NCBI RefSeq assembly: GCF_947503705.1
Contig: NZ_CANNES010000001.1
Coordinates: forward strand, 248,001 to 312,000
Length of the DNA stretch: 64,000 nt
DNA from: an uncultured Tateyamaria sp.
Lineage (GTDB): Bacteria; Pseudomonadota; Alphaproteobacteria; Rhodobacterales; Rhodobacteraceae
Direction: 5' to 3'
Position 1 is the stretch's first letter. Each line of letters opens with the position of its first letter. Below the pieces are notes generated by a model that was not told the origin of the DNA, ran no database searches, and saw nothing but the letters and a program-made list of their open reading frames with translations. Shown in pieces: positions 33,563-40,885 of this stretch. The position numbers and the translations under genes were made by a program.

Positions 33563-34960
33563 ATGACAGATATCAGCCTCAAGAAACGCATTCGCGGCTG
33601 GATGGCCTTTGATTGGGCGACGCAGCCGTTTTACACGCTGGGTCTGACCTTTGTCTTTGGGCCGTATTTCGCCGCCGTCTCTCTTGAGTATTTCCAAGGC
33701 CAGATGGACGATGTGGAGGCTGCCAAAGCGTCCAGCCAAGCCCTTTGGTTTTGGGGGCAAACGATTGCGGGCCTGTTCATCGCCTTCACCGCACCGCTGA
33801 TCGGAGCCTATGCCGACAGTACGGGGCGCAGGATGCCATGGATTTGGGGATTTAGCGTCGTTTACGTCCTAATGACCTGGGCGCTTTGGTACACTTTTCC
33901 CGACGCCTCGACGCTCTTTCTGATCCTGATTGCCTTCAACGTGGGCCTGATTGCGGCCGAATTTATCCTGATTTTTGTCAACGCGATCCTGCCGTCGCTG
34001 GGGGACAAGGACGAGGTTGGCAAAATCTCCGGCAATGGCGCGGCCTTGGGCTATTGGGGCGGCGTAGTCTCTCTGTTTCTGATGCTGCTGCTCTTTGCGG
34101 AAAACGACACAGGGAAAACCCTCATTGGCCTCGATCCCCTCTTTGGTCTTGATGCCAGCGCACGCGAGGGGACCCGATCGGTAGGCCCCTTTATCGCGAT
34201 CTGGTTCATGATCTTCATGATCCCCTTCTTTGCTTGGGTGCGCGAGCCGCGTCAGGCCAATCGCACGGGCGGCGTTTCCAACGCGATGCGCGATCTGAAA
34301 CAGTCGCTGAGCGGGGCGTTGAAACGCAAATCCCTGCTGAATTTCCTGATTTCGTCGATGTTTTACCGCGATGCATTGAACGCGCTTTATTCGGCGGGGG
34401 GTGTCTATGCGACGCTGGTTCTGGGATGGAGCATCATCCAGATCGGCGTCTTTGGCATCGTCGGCGCCATCACCGCCGCCATTGCCACGCAGATCGGCGG
34501 CATGTTCGACAAACGTCTCGGGCCGCGCCCGGTGATCCAATTCTGTTGCTACATCCTGATCGTCGTATGCATGATCATCGTGGGCATGAACCGCGAAAGC
34601 TTTTTTGGTCTGGTCGCCGTGGCTGAAGGGTCCAGCCTGCCTGACATCGTGTTCTATGTCTGCGGGGCGGCGATTGGTGGTGCGGGCGGCGCACTTTATG
34701 CCGCATCCCGCTCGATGATGGTGCGCCACACCCACCCCGAACGCCCGACCGAAGCCTTTGGCCTTTTCGCATTGTCGGGGAAGGCCACCGCATTTCTGGC
34801 TCCGTTTCTGATCGGGCTGTTTTCTACCCTGACAGGCAACGCCCAGATGGGTTACATTCCGGTCATCTTGCTGTTCGTTCTTGGCCTGTACCTTTTGCGC
34901 CATGTTAACCCCGAGGGAGACCACGCCAAATGGTCAAAATCCGAAGTACCTGCGCCATAG
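33563..34960 (+). CDS. MFS transporter, UMF1/Atg22 family
   Basis: 465 residues from the ATG opening MTDISLKKRIRGW; an upstream frame from 33491 lies partly in the hairpin region. The conserved start WMAFDWATQPFYTLGLTFVFGPYF is typical of the UMF1 (vacuole effluxer Atg22-like) family. About 12 membrane helices, with the loop motif GAYADSTGRRMPW near residue 95. Substrate unknown; some members move amino acids. The last 31 bp overlap the MepA gene, so the two are likely co-transcribed. Confidence 0.88.
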   Translation: MTDISLKKRIRGWMAFDWATQPFYTLGLTFVFGPYFAAVSLEYFQGQMDDVEAAKASSQALWFWGQTIAGLFIAFTAPLIGAYADSTGRRMPWIWGFSVVYVLMTWALWYTFPDASTLFLILIAFNVGLIAAEFILIFVNAILPSLGDKDEVGKISGNGAALGYWGGVVSLFLMLLLFAENDTGKTLIGLDPLFGLDASAREGTRSVGPFIAIWFMIFMIPFFAWVREPRQANRTGGVSNAMRDLKQSLSGALKRKSLLNFLISSMFYRDALNALYSAGGVYATLVLGWSIIQIGVFGIVGAITAAIATQIGGMFDKRLGPRPVIQFCCYILIVVCMIIVGMNRESFFGLVAVAEGSSLPDIVFYVCGAAIGGAGGALYAASRSMMVRHTHPERPTEAFGLFALSGKATAFLAPFLIGLFSTLTGNAQMGYIPVILLFVLGLYLLRHVNPEGDHAKWSKSEVPAP

Positions 34961-35811
34961 TCTTTGCCCTGATCCTCAGCCTTGGGGGTGTCAGCGAGGC
35001 CCAACAACTGGCCAAGCAACAGTTCGGGGCCAAAAGCAATGCGTCCGCCCAGAGGCCCGCCCCCTTCGGCAGCTACGCCAAGGGCTGCATTGCGGGGGCC
35101 GAGCAATTGCCGGAAACCGGCCCCACCTGGCAGGCCATGCGCCTGTCGCGCAATCGCAATTGGGGCCATCCCAACACTTTGGATTTCATCAAGGACCTGT
35201 CGGGCTTTGCCGCGAAACAGCCCGGTTGGAAGGGCCTGTATATCGGGGACATCAGCCAGCCGCGTGGCGGGCCGATGCTGTCGGGGCACCGCAGTCACCA
35301 ATTGGGTCTGGATATCGACATTTGGATGCTGCCCGCCTCCCGCCTGAACCTCAGCCAGAACACGCGCGAAAACATCTCTTCCATCTCCTTGCGCCGCGCG
35401 GGCGGTGCCTTTGTGAATGACAATTGGAGCCGCGCGCACCACCGCATCATCAAAGAGGCGGCCAAGGACAAACGCACCGCGCGCATTTTCGTGTTTCCCG
35501 GCGCCAAGGTGCAAATGTGCAAGGATGCCAAGGGAAACCGCAAATGGCTGCGCAAGGTGCGGCCCTGGTATGGGCATCACTACCATTTCCATGTGCGGCT
35601 GGCCTGTCCCCGCGGGGACAGTGGCTGTGTGAACCAAGCGCCGCCGCCACCGGGGGATGGGTGCGATGATGCACAGCAGTGGGTCAACGACATCCTCAAT
35701 CCGCCCCCACCGAAACCGCGTGATCCCAACGCGCCCGCGCCAAAACCGCGCCGCGAATTGCGAATGTCGGATTTACCACAGCAATGCGCTGGCGTCTTAG
35801 CCTCGCGCTGA
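34930..35811 (+). CDS. mepA: Penicillin-insensitive murein endopeptidase
   Basis: 293 residues with a signal peptide (about 1-24, ending VSEAQQ). The zinc ligands and catalytic region of peptidase family M74 are visible: GHRSHQLGLDIDIW near residues 117-130 and WYGHHYHFHVRLAC near 214-227. Paired Cys residues suggest disulfides in the periplasm. It cleaves the D-Ala-meso-DAP cross-link of peptidoglycan. A Pro-rich C-terminal tail follows the domain. Overlaps both flanking genes, suggesting one transcript. Confidence 0.95.
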   Translation: MVKIRSTCAIVFALILSLGGVSEAQQLAKQQFGAKSNASAQRPAPFGSYAKGCIAGAEQLPETGPTWQAMRLSRNRNWGHPNTLDFIKDLSGFAAKQPGWKGLYIGDISQPRGGPMLSGHRSHQLGLDIDIWMLPASRLNLSQNTRENISSISLRRAGGAFVNDNWSRAHHRIIKEAAKDKRTARIFVFPGAKVQMCKDAKGNRKWLRKVRPWYGHHYHFHVRLACPRGDSGCVNQAPPPPGDGCDDAQQWVNDILNPPPPKPRDPNAPAPKPRRELRMSDLPQQCAGVLASR

Positions 35812-36620
35812 TCCTCTCCGGGACGGCAGGGGTCGCCGAACCGCTTACATTTGTGCGGTCGGTCGTTCTTGGCTCTGACCTGCCTGAATTTGGTGGGCTT
35901 TCCGCTATCGAGATGCCGCTGTCGGGGAGCGAGGCCTTGATGCTTTCGGATCGCGGGGCCGCCTTTGCGCTGTCGATTGACAGAGCGGCGGGCACCTATG
36001 CCATCACGTCGGTCCCCCAACCCCGCCCTCATCGCGACAGCGAAGGATTGGCATGGGACGGCACGGCAATGTTTTTTAGCTACGAGGGGCCCGGCGCGGT
36101 GGTGCGCGCCGATGGCAAGCGACTGGCGGTACACCCGGATTTCTCAACGCATCGACCCAACGGCTCACTCGAAGCTTTGGCAGCCGCCCCGGACGGGACC
36201 CTTTACACCTTGCCGGAACGATCGGGCGATCCGAACATTCCCTTTCCGATCTATCGCTACACAGGCGGCACGTGGGAAAAGTGGGCGGCGCTGCCGCGCC
36301 TGGGGCCGTTCCTGCCAGCGGGGGCGGATATTGGCCCCGACGGGATGCTCTATATACTCGAAAGGGCTTTCAGCCCCCTGGGGTTTCGCAGCCGCATCCG
36401 GCGCCTTGACCCAAAAGCCCCAGAGGTCGAAACGGAAACCGTGTTGAAGACCCGCGCGGGCCTGCATGACAACCTTGAGGGACTGGCGCTTTGGCGCTCG
36501 GACAGCGGGGCCACCTGCCTGAGCATGGTATCGGATAACAACTTCCTGTCCGTTCAACGCACCGAATTGGTGGAATACGCCCTCACGGAAACCCTTGCAG
36601 GCGGTGCCACCTGCGACTAA
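35784..36620 (+). CDS. Exported esterase-like phytase-family protein
   Basis: 278 residues with a signal peptide (about 1-18, cleavage after VAE). The sequence is a beta-propeller type with LPEFGGLSAIEM, HRDSEGLAWDG, PNGSLEALAAAPDGTLYTLPE and HDNLEGLALW, the repeated acidic EGLAW/EGLAL motifs of the phytase-like esterase domain (PF13449). Periplasmic; substrate unknown. It overlaps mepA by 28 bp. A short hairpin (ATCCCC/GGGGAT) follows at 36630-36645. Confidence 0.85.
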   Translation: MRWRLSLALILSGTAGVAEPLTFVRSVVLGSDLPEFGGLSAIEMPLSGSEALMLSDRGAAFALSIDRAAGTYAITSVPQPRPHRDSEGLAWDGTAMFFSYEGPGAVVRADGKRLAVHPDFSTHRPNGSLEALAAAPDGTLYTLPERSGDPNIPFPIYRYTGGTWEKWAALPRLGPFLPAGADIGPDGMLYILERAFSPLGFRSRIRRLDPKAPEVETETVLKTRAGLHDNLEGLALWRSDSGATCLSMVSDNNFLSVQRTELVEYALTETLAGGATCD

Positions 36621-36629
36621 GACGCGCAA

Positions 36630-36645
36630 ATCCCCGCTCGGGGAT
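36630..36645 (+). terminator. Hairpin after the phytase-like gene
   Basis: ATCCCC and GGGGAT pair around GCTC, ten bases past the stop codon and 37 bp before the next start. No T-run follows, so it may trim or attenuate rather than end transcription. I checked this leader for a preQ1-type fold and did not find one. Confidence 0.35.
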
Positions 36646-36681
36646 CAAGTCGCCGCAACCTTGCTAAAACGGGCATCAGAT

Positions 36682-37302
36682 ATGACACGCGCACACCTTC
36701 CCGGCATTATTGCCATGGCCCTCATCGTGGTCGCCTCAAACATCCTCGTTCAATTCCTGTTCGGAAACTGGCTGACCTGGGGGGCATTCACATACCCGCT
36801 GGCCTTCCTCGTGACGGACATCATGAACCGCGTCTATGGCGCGGGACCGGCACGGACGGTCGTGTTCGTGGGCTTTATCGTCGGGCTTTTCTGCTCGCTG
36901 GTCGGCACGCAGATCATGGGCGAGTTCGGCCCGCTGGTCACCTTCCGCATCGCCATCGGCTCGGGCCTGGCCTTCCTGACTGCGCAGCTCTTGGACGTTG
37001 GCATTTTCTCTGCCTTGCGCAAAGGGGCCTGGTGGAAAGCGCCGCTGGTCTCGACCATCATCGGCAGTTCGGTCGATACGGCCCTGTTCTTTACCATCGC
37101 CTTCTCTGGCGCACTGACCTTTATCGAGCCGTCCAACGACGTGTCCTGGGCGGGCGAGATGCTGCCAGTCCTTGGAGTTGGTCCCGTGGCCCCGCTTTGG
37201 GTGTCGCTGGCGATTGCCGATTGGGCGGTGAAACTGACCCTCGCGCTTATTGCATTGGCGCCGTTCCGCTGGGTGACAACAAAAGTTTCAGAGCCTGCCT
37301 AA
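36682..37302 (+). CDS. Queuosine precursor transporter (YhhQ/VUT family)
   Basis: 206 residues from the ATG opening MTRAHLPGI; a TTG at 36595 would overlap the upstream gene. Six hydrophobic segments are visible. The family signature is AFTYPLAFLVTDIMNRVYG near residues 33-52, with SSVDTALFFTIAF near 130-142 and a C-terminal WVSLAIADWAVKLTLALIALAPFRW. YhhQ-type proteins import preQ0/preQ1 for tRNA queuosine modification. Alone on its strand; the segment after it holds a small RNA-like locus. Confidence 0.93.
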   Translation: MTRAHLPGIIAMALIVVASNILVQFLFGNWLTWGAFTYPLAFLVTDIMNRVYGAGPARTVVFVGFIVGLFCSLVGTQIMGEFGPLVTFRIAIGSGLAFLTAQLLDVGIFSALRKGAWWKAPLVSTIIGSSVDTALFFTIAFSGALTFIEPSNDVSWAGEMLPVLGVGPVAPLWVSLAIADWAVKLTLALIALAPFRWVTTKVSEPA

Positions 37303-37307
37303 ATTCG

Positions 37308-37313
37308 TTGACT
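37308..37313 (+). promoter_or_regulatory. Possible -35 element (TTGACT) of the small RNA locus
   Basis: TTGACT lies 44 bp before the extended ribosome-binding site and 5 bp after the transporter stop. No good -10 sits at the usual spacing (TATGCG is too close at 11 bp), so this is a weak call. The locus may instead be read from the transporter promoter. Confidence 0.25.
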
Positions 37314-37356
37314 TTTGGCGTGGCTATGCGACGCTGAAGGTGAGTTCAACAAATGT

Positions 37357-37372
37357 AAAGGAGGTGATCCAG
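37357..37372 (+). promoter_or_regulatory. Extended Shine-Dalgarno, 16 nt complementary to the 16S rRNA 3' end
   Basis: AAAGGAGGTGATCCAG is the exact complement of the standard bacterial 16S rRNA 3' end (CTGGATCACCTCCTTT). The last G is already the first base of the GTG start. Ordinary sites in this window match 4-7 bases. AGGAGGT (37359-37365) can alternatively pair perfectly with ACCTCCT at 37483-37489, which would hide the site. Confidence 0.75.
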
Positions 37373-37489
37373 TGTCAAGAAAGGTATTGGAGCGAGGTGT
37401 CGGAACAACTTGGGAGGTCGCCTGCTAGGGCAGCCCCGCGCGGTGCAGACCGCCAAGTTGGTCGGTTGACCTAACCGACACAACCTCCT
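37359..37489 (+). ncRNA. Candidate structured regulatory RNA enclosing a micro-ORF
   Basis: Nested helices are visible: 37359-37365 with 37483-37489 (7 bp), 37397-37403 with 37475-37481 (7 bp) and 37406-37413 with 37453-37460 (8 bp). Small inner hairpins also form, such as CTGC/GCAG at 37422-37433. The hairpin GTCGGTT/AACCGAC at 37461-37479 uses bases of the second helix, so two folds compete. The closing helix covers the ribosome-binding site. An intrinsic terminator follows 14 bases later. I cannot match it to a known RNA family. Pairing was found by eye, not by a folding program. Confidence 0.55.
37372..37428 (+). CDS. Putative 18-residue microprotein or leader peptide
   Basis: GTG start directly after the extended ribosome-binding site; the product reads MSRKVLERGVGTTWEVAC. 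Basic N-terminal part, one Trp and a C-terminal Cys. The TAG stop lies in the loop of an inner hairpin. No downstream gene on this strand before the terminator, so it is not an obvious attenuator leader for a neighbour. The ORF may be translated for its product, or its translation may control the fold of the RNA. Too short for any family assignment. Confidence 0.5.
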   Translation: MSRKVLERGVGTTWEVAC

Positions 37490-37503
37490 GAAACCATTCG
37501 ATT

Positions 37504-37533
37504 GGGCCGCACTCCAGGGTGCGGCCCTTTTTT
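37504..37533 (+). terminator. Intrinsic terminator
   Basis: A perfect 9-bp stem, GGGCCGCAC with GTGCGGCCC, loop TCCAGG, is followed directly by six T. This is the clearest Rho-independent terminator in the window. It ends the small-RNA locus, and any read-through from the transporter gene, before the convergent STAS gene. Confidence 0.92.
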
Positions 37534-37553
37534 GTCGAATATGGCATCAAAGA

Positions 37554-37949
37554 TCAGGCCGCAGCGGCATGCGCCTGCAACGAACGCCACGCCACATCCT
37601 CGGTGCCAAAGGTTTCGGCCTGCACTGGCAGGATTTTGTCCATGAACGCGATCATCTTGTTGGCACGGTCCGGTGCGCCGACAACCACATAACGGTTCAC
37701 GTTGCTGATGGCCTTGAACCGGCTTTTGAGAACATCCCAGTCCCAGCCTGCGCCCAGTTCAGCGCCGTCGAAGTGGTCAAAGATCATCAGCATGTCGATT
37801 TTTTCCGAGTGCGCGTCGAAGGCCGCATTCATATATTTTGCCATGTCTTCCATGGCATCATCGCTGATCTCGCCGCTGATGCGAAACGCGTAAAGATCGG
37901 GGCGGTTGGTTGCAATCTGGGTGATGCCTTTTGTGTTCAACACTGTCAT
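37554..37949 (-). CDS. STAS/SpoIIAA-like domain protein
   Basis: 131 residues, cytosolic. The layout NLYAFRISGEIS..DMAKYMNAAF, MLMIFDHFDGAELGAGWD and NRYVVVGAPDRANKMI is that of the SpoIIAA-like STAS/SEC14-type fold (PF11964), with alternating strands and helices. These proteins have no known enzyme activity; some bind lipids or nucleotides. It stands alone and is convergent with the small RNA locus. Confidence 0.82.
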   Translation of the reverse strand: MTVLNTKGITQIATNRPDLYAFRISGEISDDAMEDMAKYMNAAFDAHSEKIDMLMIFDHFDGAELGAGWDWDVLKSRFKAISNVNRYVVVGAPDRANKMIAFMDKILPVQAETFGTEDVAWRSLQAHAAAA

Positions 37950-38018
37950 TCTCCGTTATCATTGCGGTATGCATCGGGAACGCCCGACGCTTTGCTAAGT
38001 TCCATGGGACGCAAGGAT

Positions 38019-38441
38019 ATGCTGCGCATCAATGACGAGATCATCTTGCAGGATTGGGAACTGAGCGAGCAGTTCGTCCGTTCGTCCGGCCCAGGTGGGC
38101 AAAACGTGAACAAGGTGTCCTCTGCCGTGGAACTGCGGTTTGAGGCGGCGCGTTCGCCGTCTTTGGCCGGTCCGGTCAAGACGCGGTTGAAACGATTGGC
38201 GGGCCGCCGTTGGACCCTGGAAGGGGCGCTGATCATCCAATGTGACGAGACCCGAAGCCAGGCCCGCAACCGCGATATCGCTCGTGACCGCCTGGCCGAC
38301 TTGATTCGCAAGGCCCTTGTCGCCCCCAAACGCCGTATCGCGACCCGCCCGACGCTGGGGTCCAAGAAACGACGGTTGAAGGCCAAGAAAGTGCGCGGCG
38401 AAGTCAAGTCGATGCGCGGCCGCGTCGATCCGGAGGATTAG
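38019..38441 (+). CDS. arfB: Alternative ribosome-rescue peptidyl-tRNA hydrolase ArfB
   Basis: 140 residues from MLRIND, matching E. coli ArfB length; an ATG at 38004 is also possible. The catalytic SGPGGQNVNKVSSAVELRF near residues 21-39 contains the GGQ loop of class I release factors. The basic C-terminal tail (KKRRLKAKKVRGEVK) enters the empty mRNA channel of stalled ribosomes. It frees nascent chains from non-stop complexes. Divergent from the STAS gene. Confidence 0.95.
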   Translation: MLRINDEIILQDWELSEQFVRSSGPGGQNVNKVSSAVELRFEAARSPSLAGPVKTRLKRLAGRRWTLEGALIIQCDETRSQARNRDIARDRLADLIRKALVAPKRRIATRPTLGSKKRRLKAKKVRGEVKSMRGRVDPED

Positions 38442-38471
38442 GCCAGGACGAGTGCTGGTTGAGGGCATCTC

Positions 38472-38522
38472 CACCTTACGGGGATGATTACGGATGACAG
38501 TGGCCCCAAAGCCCGTAAGGTG
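38472..38522. repeat. Inverted CCCGTAAGGTG repeat pair
   Basis: CACCTTACGGG at 38472-38482 and CCCGTAAGGTG at 38512-38522 are perfect 11-bp arms 29 bp apart. The core CCGTAAGG is the same word as in the elements at 10436 and 12317. It lies between arfB and the DMT gene and overlaps an upstream in-frame extension of the latter, which argues for the later start. Confidence 0.7.
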
Positions 38523-38564
38523 CACCTGTCGTCCACCATTGCCCCCTTTTTCAGACAGATCATC

Positions 38565-39461
38565 ATGCGCCCCAACGACCGCACCGGTCTTGCCATTATC
38601 CTGAGCCTCGTGGCGCTGACCCTGTTTGATGCGATGGGGTTGGTGATCAAGCATTTGTCGAGCACCTATTCCGCCGCCGAGCTGTCCGCGTGGCGGAACC
38701 TGTTTGGCCTTATCCCGTCGATAATTGCGCTCGCCGCAGCCCGCAGTTGGCACGCCAAGGGACGCATTTGGCAGATCCGCCAATGGCGGCTGGCCCTCAT
38801 GCGTGGCGTGATCGTGACCTTTGCCCAGCTCTTTTTCTATATGTCCCTGGGCCGGATGGAGTTTGCGACCGCGTCCACCATTACCTATGCCAATGCGCTT
38901 TTCATGACCGCCCTTGCCGTGCCTTTGTTGGGCGAGCACGTCGGGTGGGTCCGGTGGAGCGCGGTGATGGTCGGCTTTGCCGGGGTGGTTTTTGTAATGC
39001 AGCCCGGGGCTGACACGTTTTCATATGACGCCCTTCTGCCCTTGGGCGCCGCGGCCTGTTATGCCTTGGTCGGCGTGACAGCCCGGATGATCGACGACGA
39101 TGTGCCCAGCGCTTTGGTCAGCCTGTATTCGTCGGTCGCCGCGGCTTGTGGCAGTTTGATCCTGGCCTTGTCCCTCGGGGGATTTACGCCGGTCCAAAGC
39201 GGGACGGACATGGCATGGATCATCGCCATGGGCGGATTTGGCGGCACGGCTGTCCTGTTTCTGGTTGTCAGCTACCGGATGACCGAGCAAAGCAACCTCG
39301 CCCCCTTCAGCTATTTCGGCATCCCGCTGGCCTTTTTGCTGGGTTGGCTGTTCTTTGGCGAAACGCCTTGGGGCGCGCTTTTCCCAGGCGCATTCCTGAT
39401 CGCCGCGGGCGGACTTTTGATCATCTGGCGAGAGCGTCGCCGCACACGCGATACATACTAG
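38565..39461 (+). CDS. DMT superfamily transporter (EamA type)
   Basis: 298 residues with ten hydrophobic segments and two EamA repeats. The repeat signature SAWRNLFGLIPSI lies near residues 38-50 and ASTITYANALFMTALAVPLLGE near 103-124; the second repeat ends PLAFLLGWLFFGETPWG near 258-272. Start placed at MRPNDRTG because the frame upstream crosses the inverted repeat. Probably a metabolite exporter; substrate unknown. Ends by a 4-bp overlap with the convergent ImmA/IrrE gene. Confidence 0.9.
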   Translation: MRPNDRTGLAIILSLVALTLFDAMGLVIKHLSSTYSAAELSAWRNLFGLIPSIIALAAARSWHAKGRIWQIRQWRLALMRGVIVTFAQLFFYMSLGRMEFATASTITYANALFMTALAVPLLGEHVGWVRWSAVMVGFAGVVFVMQPGADTFSYDALLPLGAAACYALVGVTARMIDDDVPSALVSLYSSVAAACGSLILALSLGGFTPVQSGTDMAWIIAMGGFGGTAVLFLVVSYRMTEQSNLAPFSYFGIPLAFLLGWLFFGETPWGALFPGAFLIAAGGLLIIWRERRRTRDTY

Positions 39462-40231
39462 CTAGCCCTAAAATCACCGCCTGTATCATCACAGCCGCAC
39501 TGTGCTGCCGTTAGTGACGCCAGCAATGCAGCCAAAGGTTCATCCTTGGACCTGGCATCTTCTTGAAGCCGTTTACGGATGTATGACGTCTGCCGTCTGA
39601 CTACCTTTTCTGGCACGCAGCGGCGTTTCGAAATTGTCGCAACTGTTTCACCCCGTGTCATCCGGCAGAAAAGTTCTGGGGTCGGCAAAAGAATAAAGCC
39701 CGCAAGGAAGTTAGCGCTCATCTCAGACTCGAGGATATCCTCAAATTCAGTAATGAACGGATCACCAACGCACCAAGCCTTTGATACAGAACGGTTTTTG
39801 TCGAGTCTGACTTCCACACGCTCTACTATATAATTTTCCAAATCGCCACGAATGCGCGGCAAGACTTGTTCATCATCGAACTCAGGCGGCATGCAGTCTT
39901 TGTCCAGAACCCAATGACTTAATTCATGAGCGATGGTCCAGCGCAACTCGCGTTCCCCCAAAGATTCGTTCACAACGATTTCCCAACCGGATGGGGTAGT
40001 CCGTTTGGATGGGTATAAAAACCCTGCGAGGTTGCCCGGCAATGCAACTTTGACAACCGGCAAACCCAGAGACTCAGCAAGTTCAACTAATGAGTTGTTG
40101 GCCGACTTTTGAAACTCTAGAATTTTGGCTTCAAATTTTTTGTGTTTGCGAACCTGCGAAGTGATACGCTTGGCTCGCGCTTTTTGAGTGGTTCGCGCAT
40201 TTAGTTTTACGATGTTGCTATGCGCTGTCAT
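39458..40231 (-). CDS. ImmA/IrrE family metallopeptidase
   Basis: 257 residues. A Lys/Arg-rich N-terminus (about 1-35) precedes the zinc peptidase domain. HELSHW near residues 99-104 is the HExxH motif, and ESEMSANFLAGFILLP near 163-178 is the second conserved block, with the third metal ligand Glu. Such enzymes cleave repressors or act in stress and mobile-element modules. It is clearly more A/T-rich than its surroundings. It overlaps its upstream partner by 14 bp. No XRE-type regulator, the usual partner, is adjacent. Confidence 0.87.
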   Translation of the reverse strand: MTAHSNIVKLNARTTQKARAKRITSQVRKHKKFEAKILEFQKSANNSLVELAESLGLPVVKVALPGNLAGFLYPSKRTTPSGWEIVVNESLGERELRWTIAHELSHWVLDKDCMPPEFDDEQVLPRIRGDLENYIVERVEVRLDKNRSVSKAWCVGDPFITEFEDILESEMSANFLAGFILLPTPELFCRMTRGETVATISKRRCVPEKVVRRQTSYIRKRLQEDARSKDEPLAALLASLTAAQCGCDDTGGDFRAS

Positions 40232-40586
40232 CGGGCAAACTCTTGTTGATGGAACGCGTTCTGCGGACTAAATCGATTTCTTGCTTTGTTATACCAACAT
40301 CGTAGTCATCCAACTTCGTGCGATAAAAATCCTTCAGTTGGCGCCATTCCTGAACGTCTTGTGCACTGGGTTCTTGCCGCATTCGCTCTTTTAAACGCTG
40401 CTCTAAACGTTTTTGAAACGCTTCTTCTTCTCGTTTTTCTTTGCGTAGCGCCCTGTCTTTCCTAAGCTTTTGGATACGCTCCATCAAACCGAGGGAGTGA
40501 TAGAAGAATGCAACAATCGCGGCGACAGCAACAAACCATGGCCAGTAAAACCCTAAGGCAGACAAAATGCTTTCGAGATATTCCAT
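40218..40586 (-). CDS. Small membrane coiled-coil protein, partner of the ImmA/IrrE gene
   Basis: 122 residues. One membrane helix (about 8-28, rich in Trp/Val/Ala) is followed by a highly charged stretch (about 35-75, Lys/Arg/Glu with heptads) that is probably coiled coil, and a soluble tail. A/T-rich like the peptidase gene it overlaps; the two clearly form one unit. No family recognised. It could be the membrane effector or the target of the peptidase; both are guesses from context. Confidence 0.65.
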   Translation of the reverse strand: MEYLESILSALGFYWPWFVAVAAIVAFFYHSLGLMERIQKLRKDRALRKEKREEEAFQKRLEQRLKERMRQEPSAQDVQEWRQLKDFYRTKLDDYDVGITKQEIDLVRRTRSINKSLPDDSA

Positions 40587-40604
40587 CGGGCCATCCGCTC
40601 AAAC

Positions 40605-40654
40605 AAGTACTACATCATGTTGTCAATTATCGACAAAGTACTACAAATGGTGAA
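40605..40654 (-). promoter_or_regulatory. Promoter with operator-like repeats for the ImmA/IrrE operon
   Basis: On the minus strand, TTCACC (40654-40649), 17 bp and GATAAT (40631-40626) make a good sigma-70 promoter with a start near 40619. Two exact copies of AAGTACTACA (40605-40614 and 40636-40645, 31 bp apart, each with palindromic AGTACT) flank the -10. TTGTC/GACAA inverted arms (40620-40636) lie between them. The layout suggests repressor binding by an unlinked regulator. Confidence 0.55.
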
Positions 40655-40754
40655 TAATTCAAGAAAATGTTCTCAAATCTGCCGAATTTTGGGATTTTGT
40701 CGAAAGTTACGGCACCACACACTCTTGCAAACCAAACTAGATTGGCTTCTTACA

Positions 40755-40796
40755 AAGCTATCCGGATAGTGATTTACGGGCGAAACCGGATAGCTT
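40755..40796. repeat. 11-bp inverted repeat in the A/T-rich gap
   Basis: AAGCTATCCGG at 40755-40765 and CCGGATAGCTT at 40786-40796 are perfect arms around a 20-base loop. It lies in the gap 40587-40885, between the islet operon and the end of the lipoprotein gene read toward it. It could end the lipoprotein transcript (no T-run) or mark the islet boundary. Apart from this and the promoter region, the gap holds nothing else I can support. Confidence 0.55.
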
Positions 40797-40885
40797 GGTA
40801 TCCGAAACGCACTTGCAATTGCTCGGGCGAAAATTGATTTCGACTAGCGGATGCCGCCTCACTGAGGGAAAGAAACGACGCGGAC

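Noticed and set aside
33869-34924. 351-codon ORF on the minus strand opposite the MFS gene
   Set aside because: His/Gln/Asp-rich shadow typical of antisense to membrane-protein codons.
36621-36681. preQ1-type riboswitch before the queuosine precursor transporter
   Set aside because: Only a short hairpin is present; the conserved preQ1 pseudoknot sequence is not visible.
37303-37553. tmRNA, 6S RNA or SRP RNA at the structured locus
   Set aside because: No tag-like reading frame, no SRP tetraloop context and no 6S-like single long hairpin was found.
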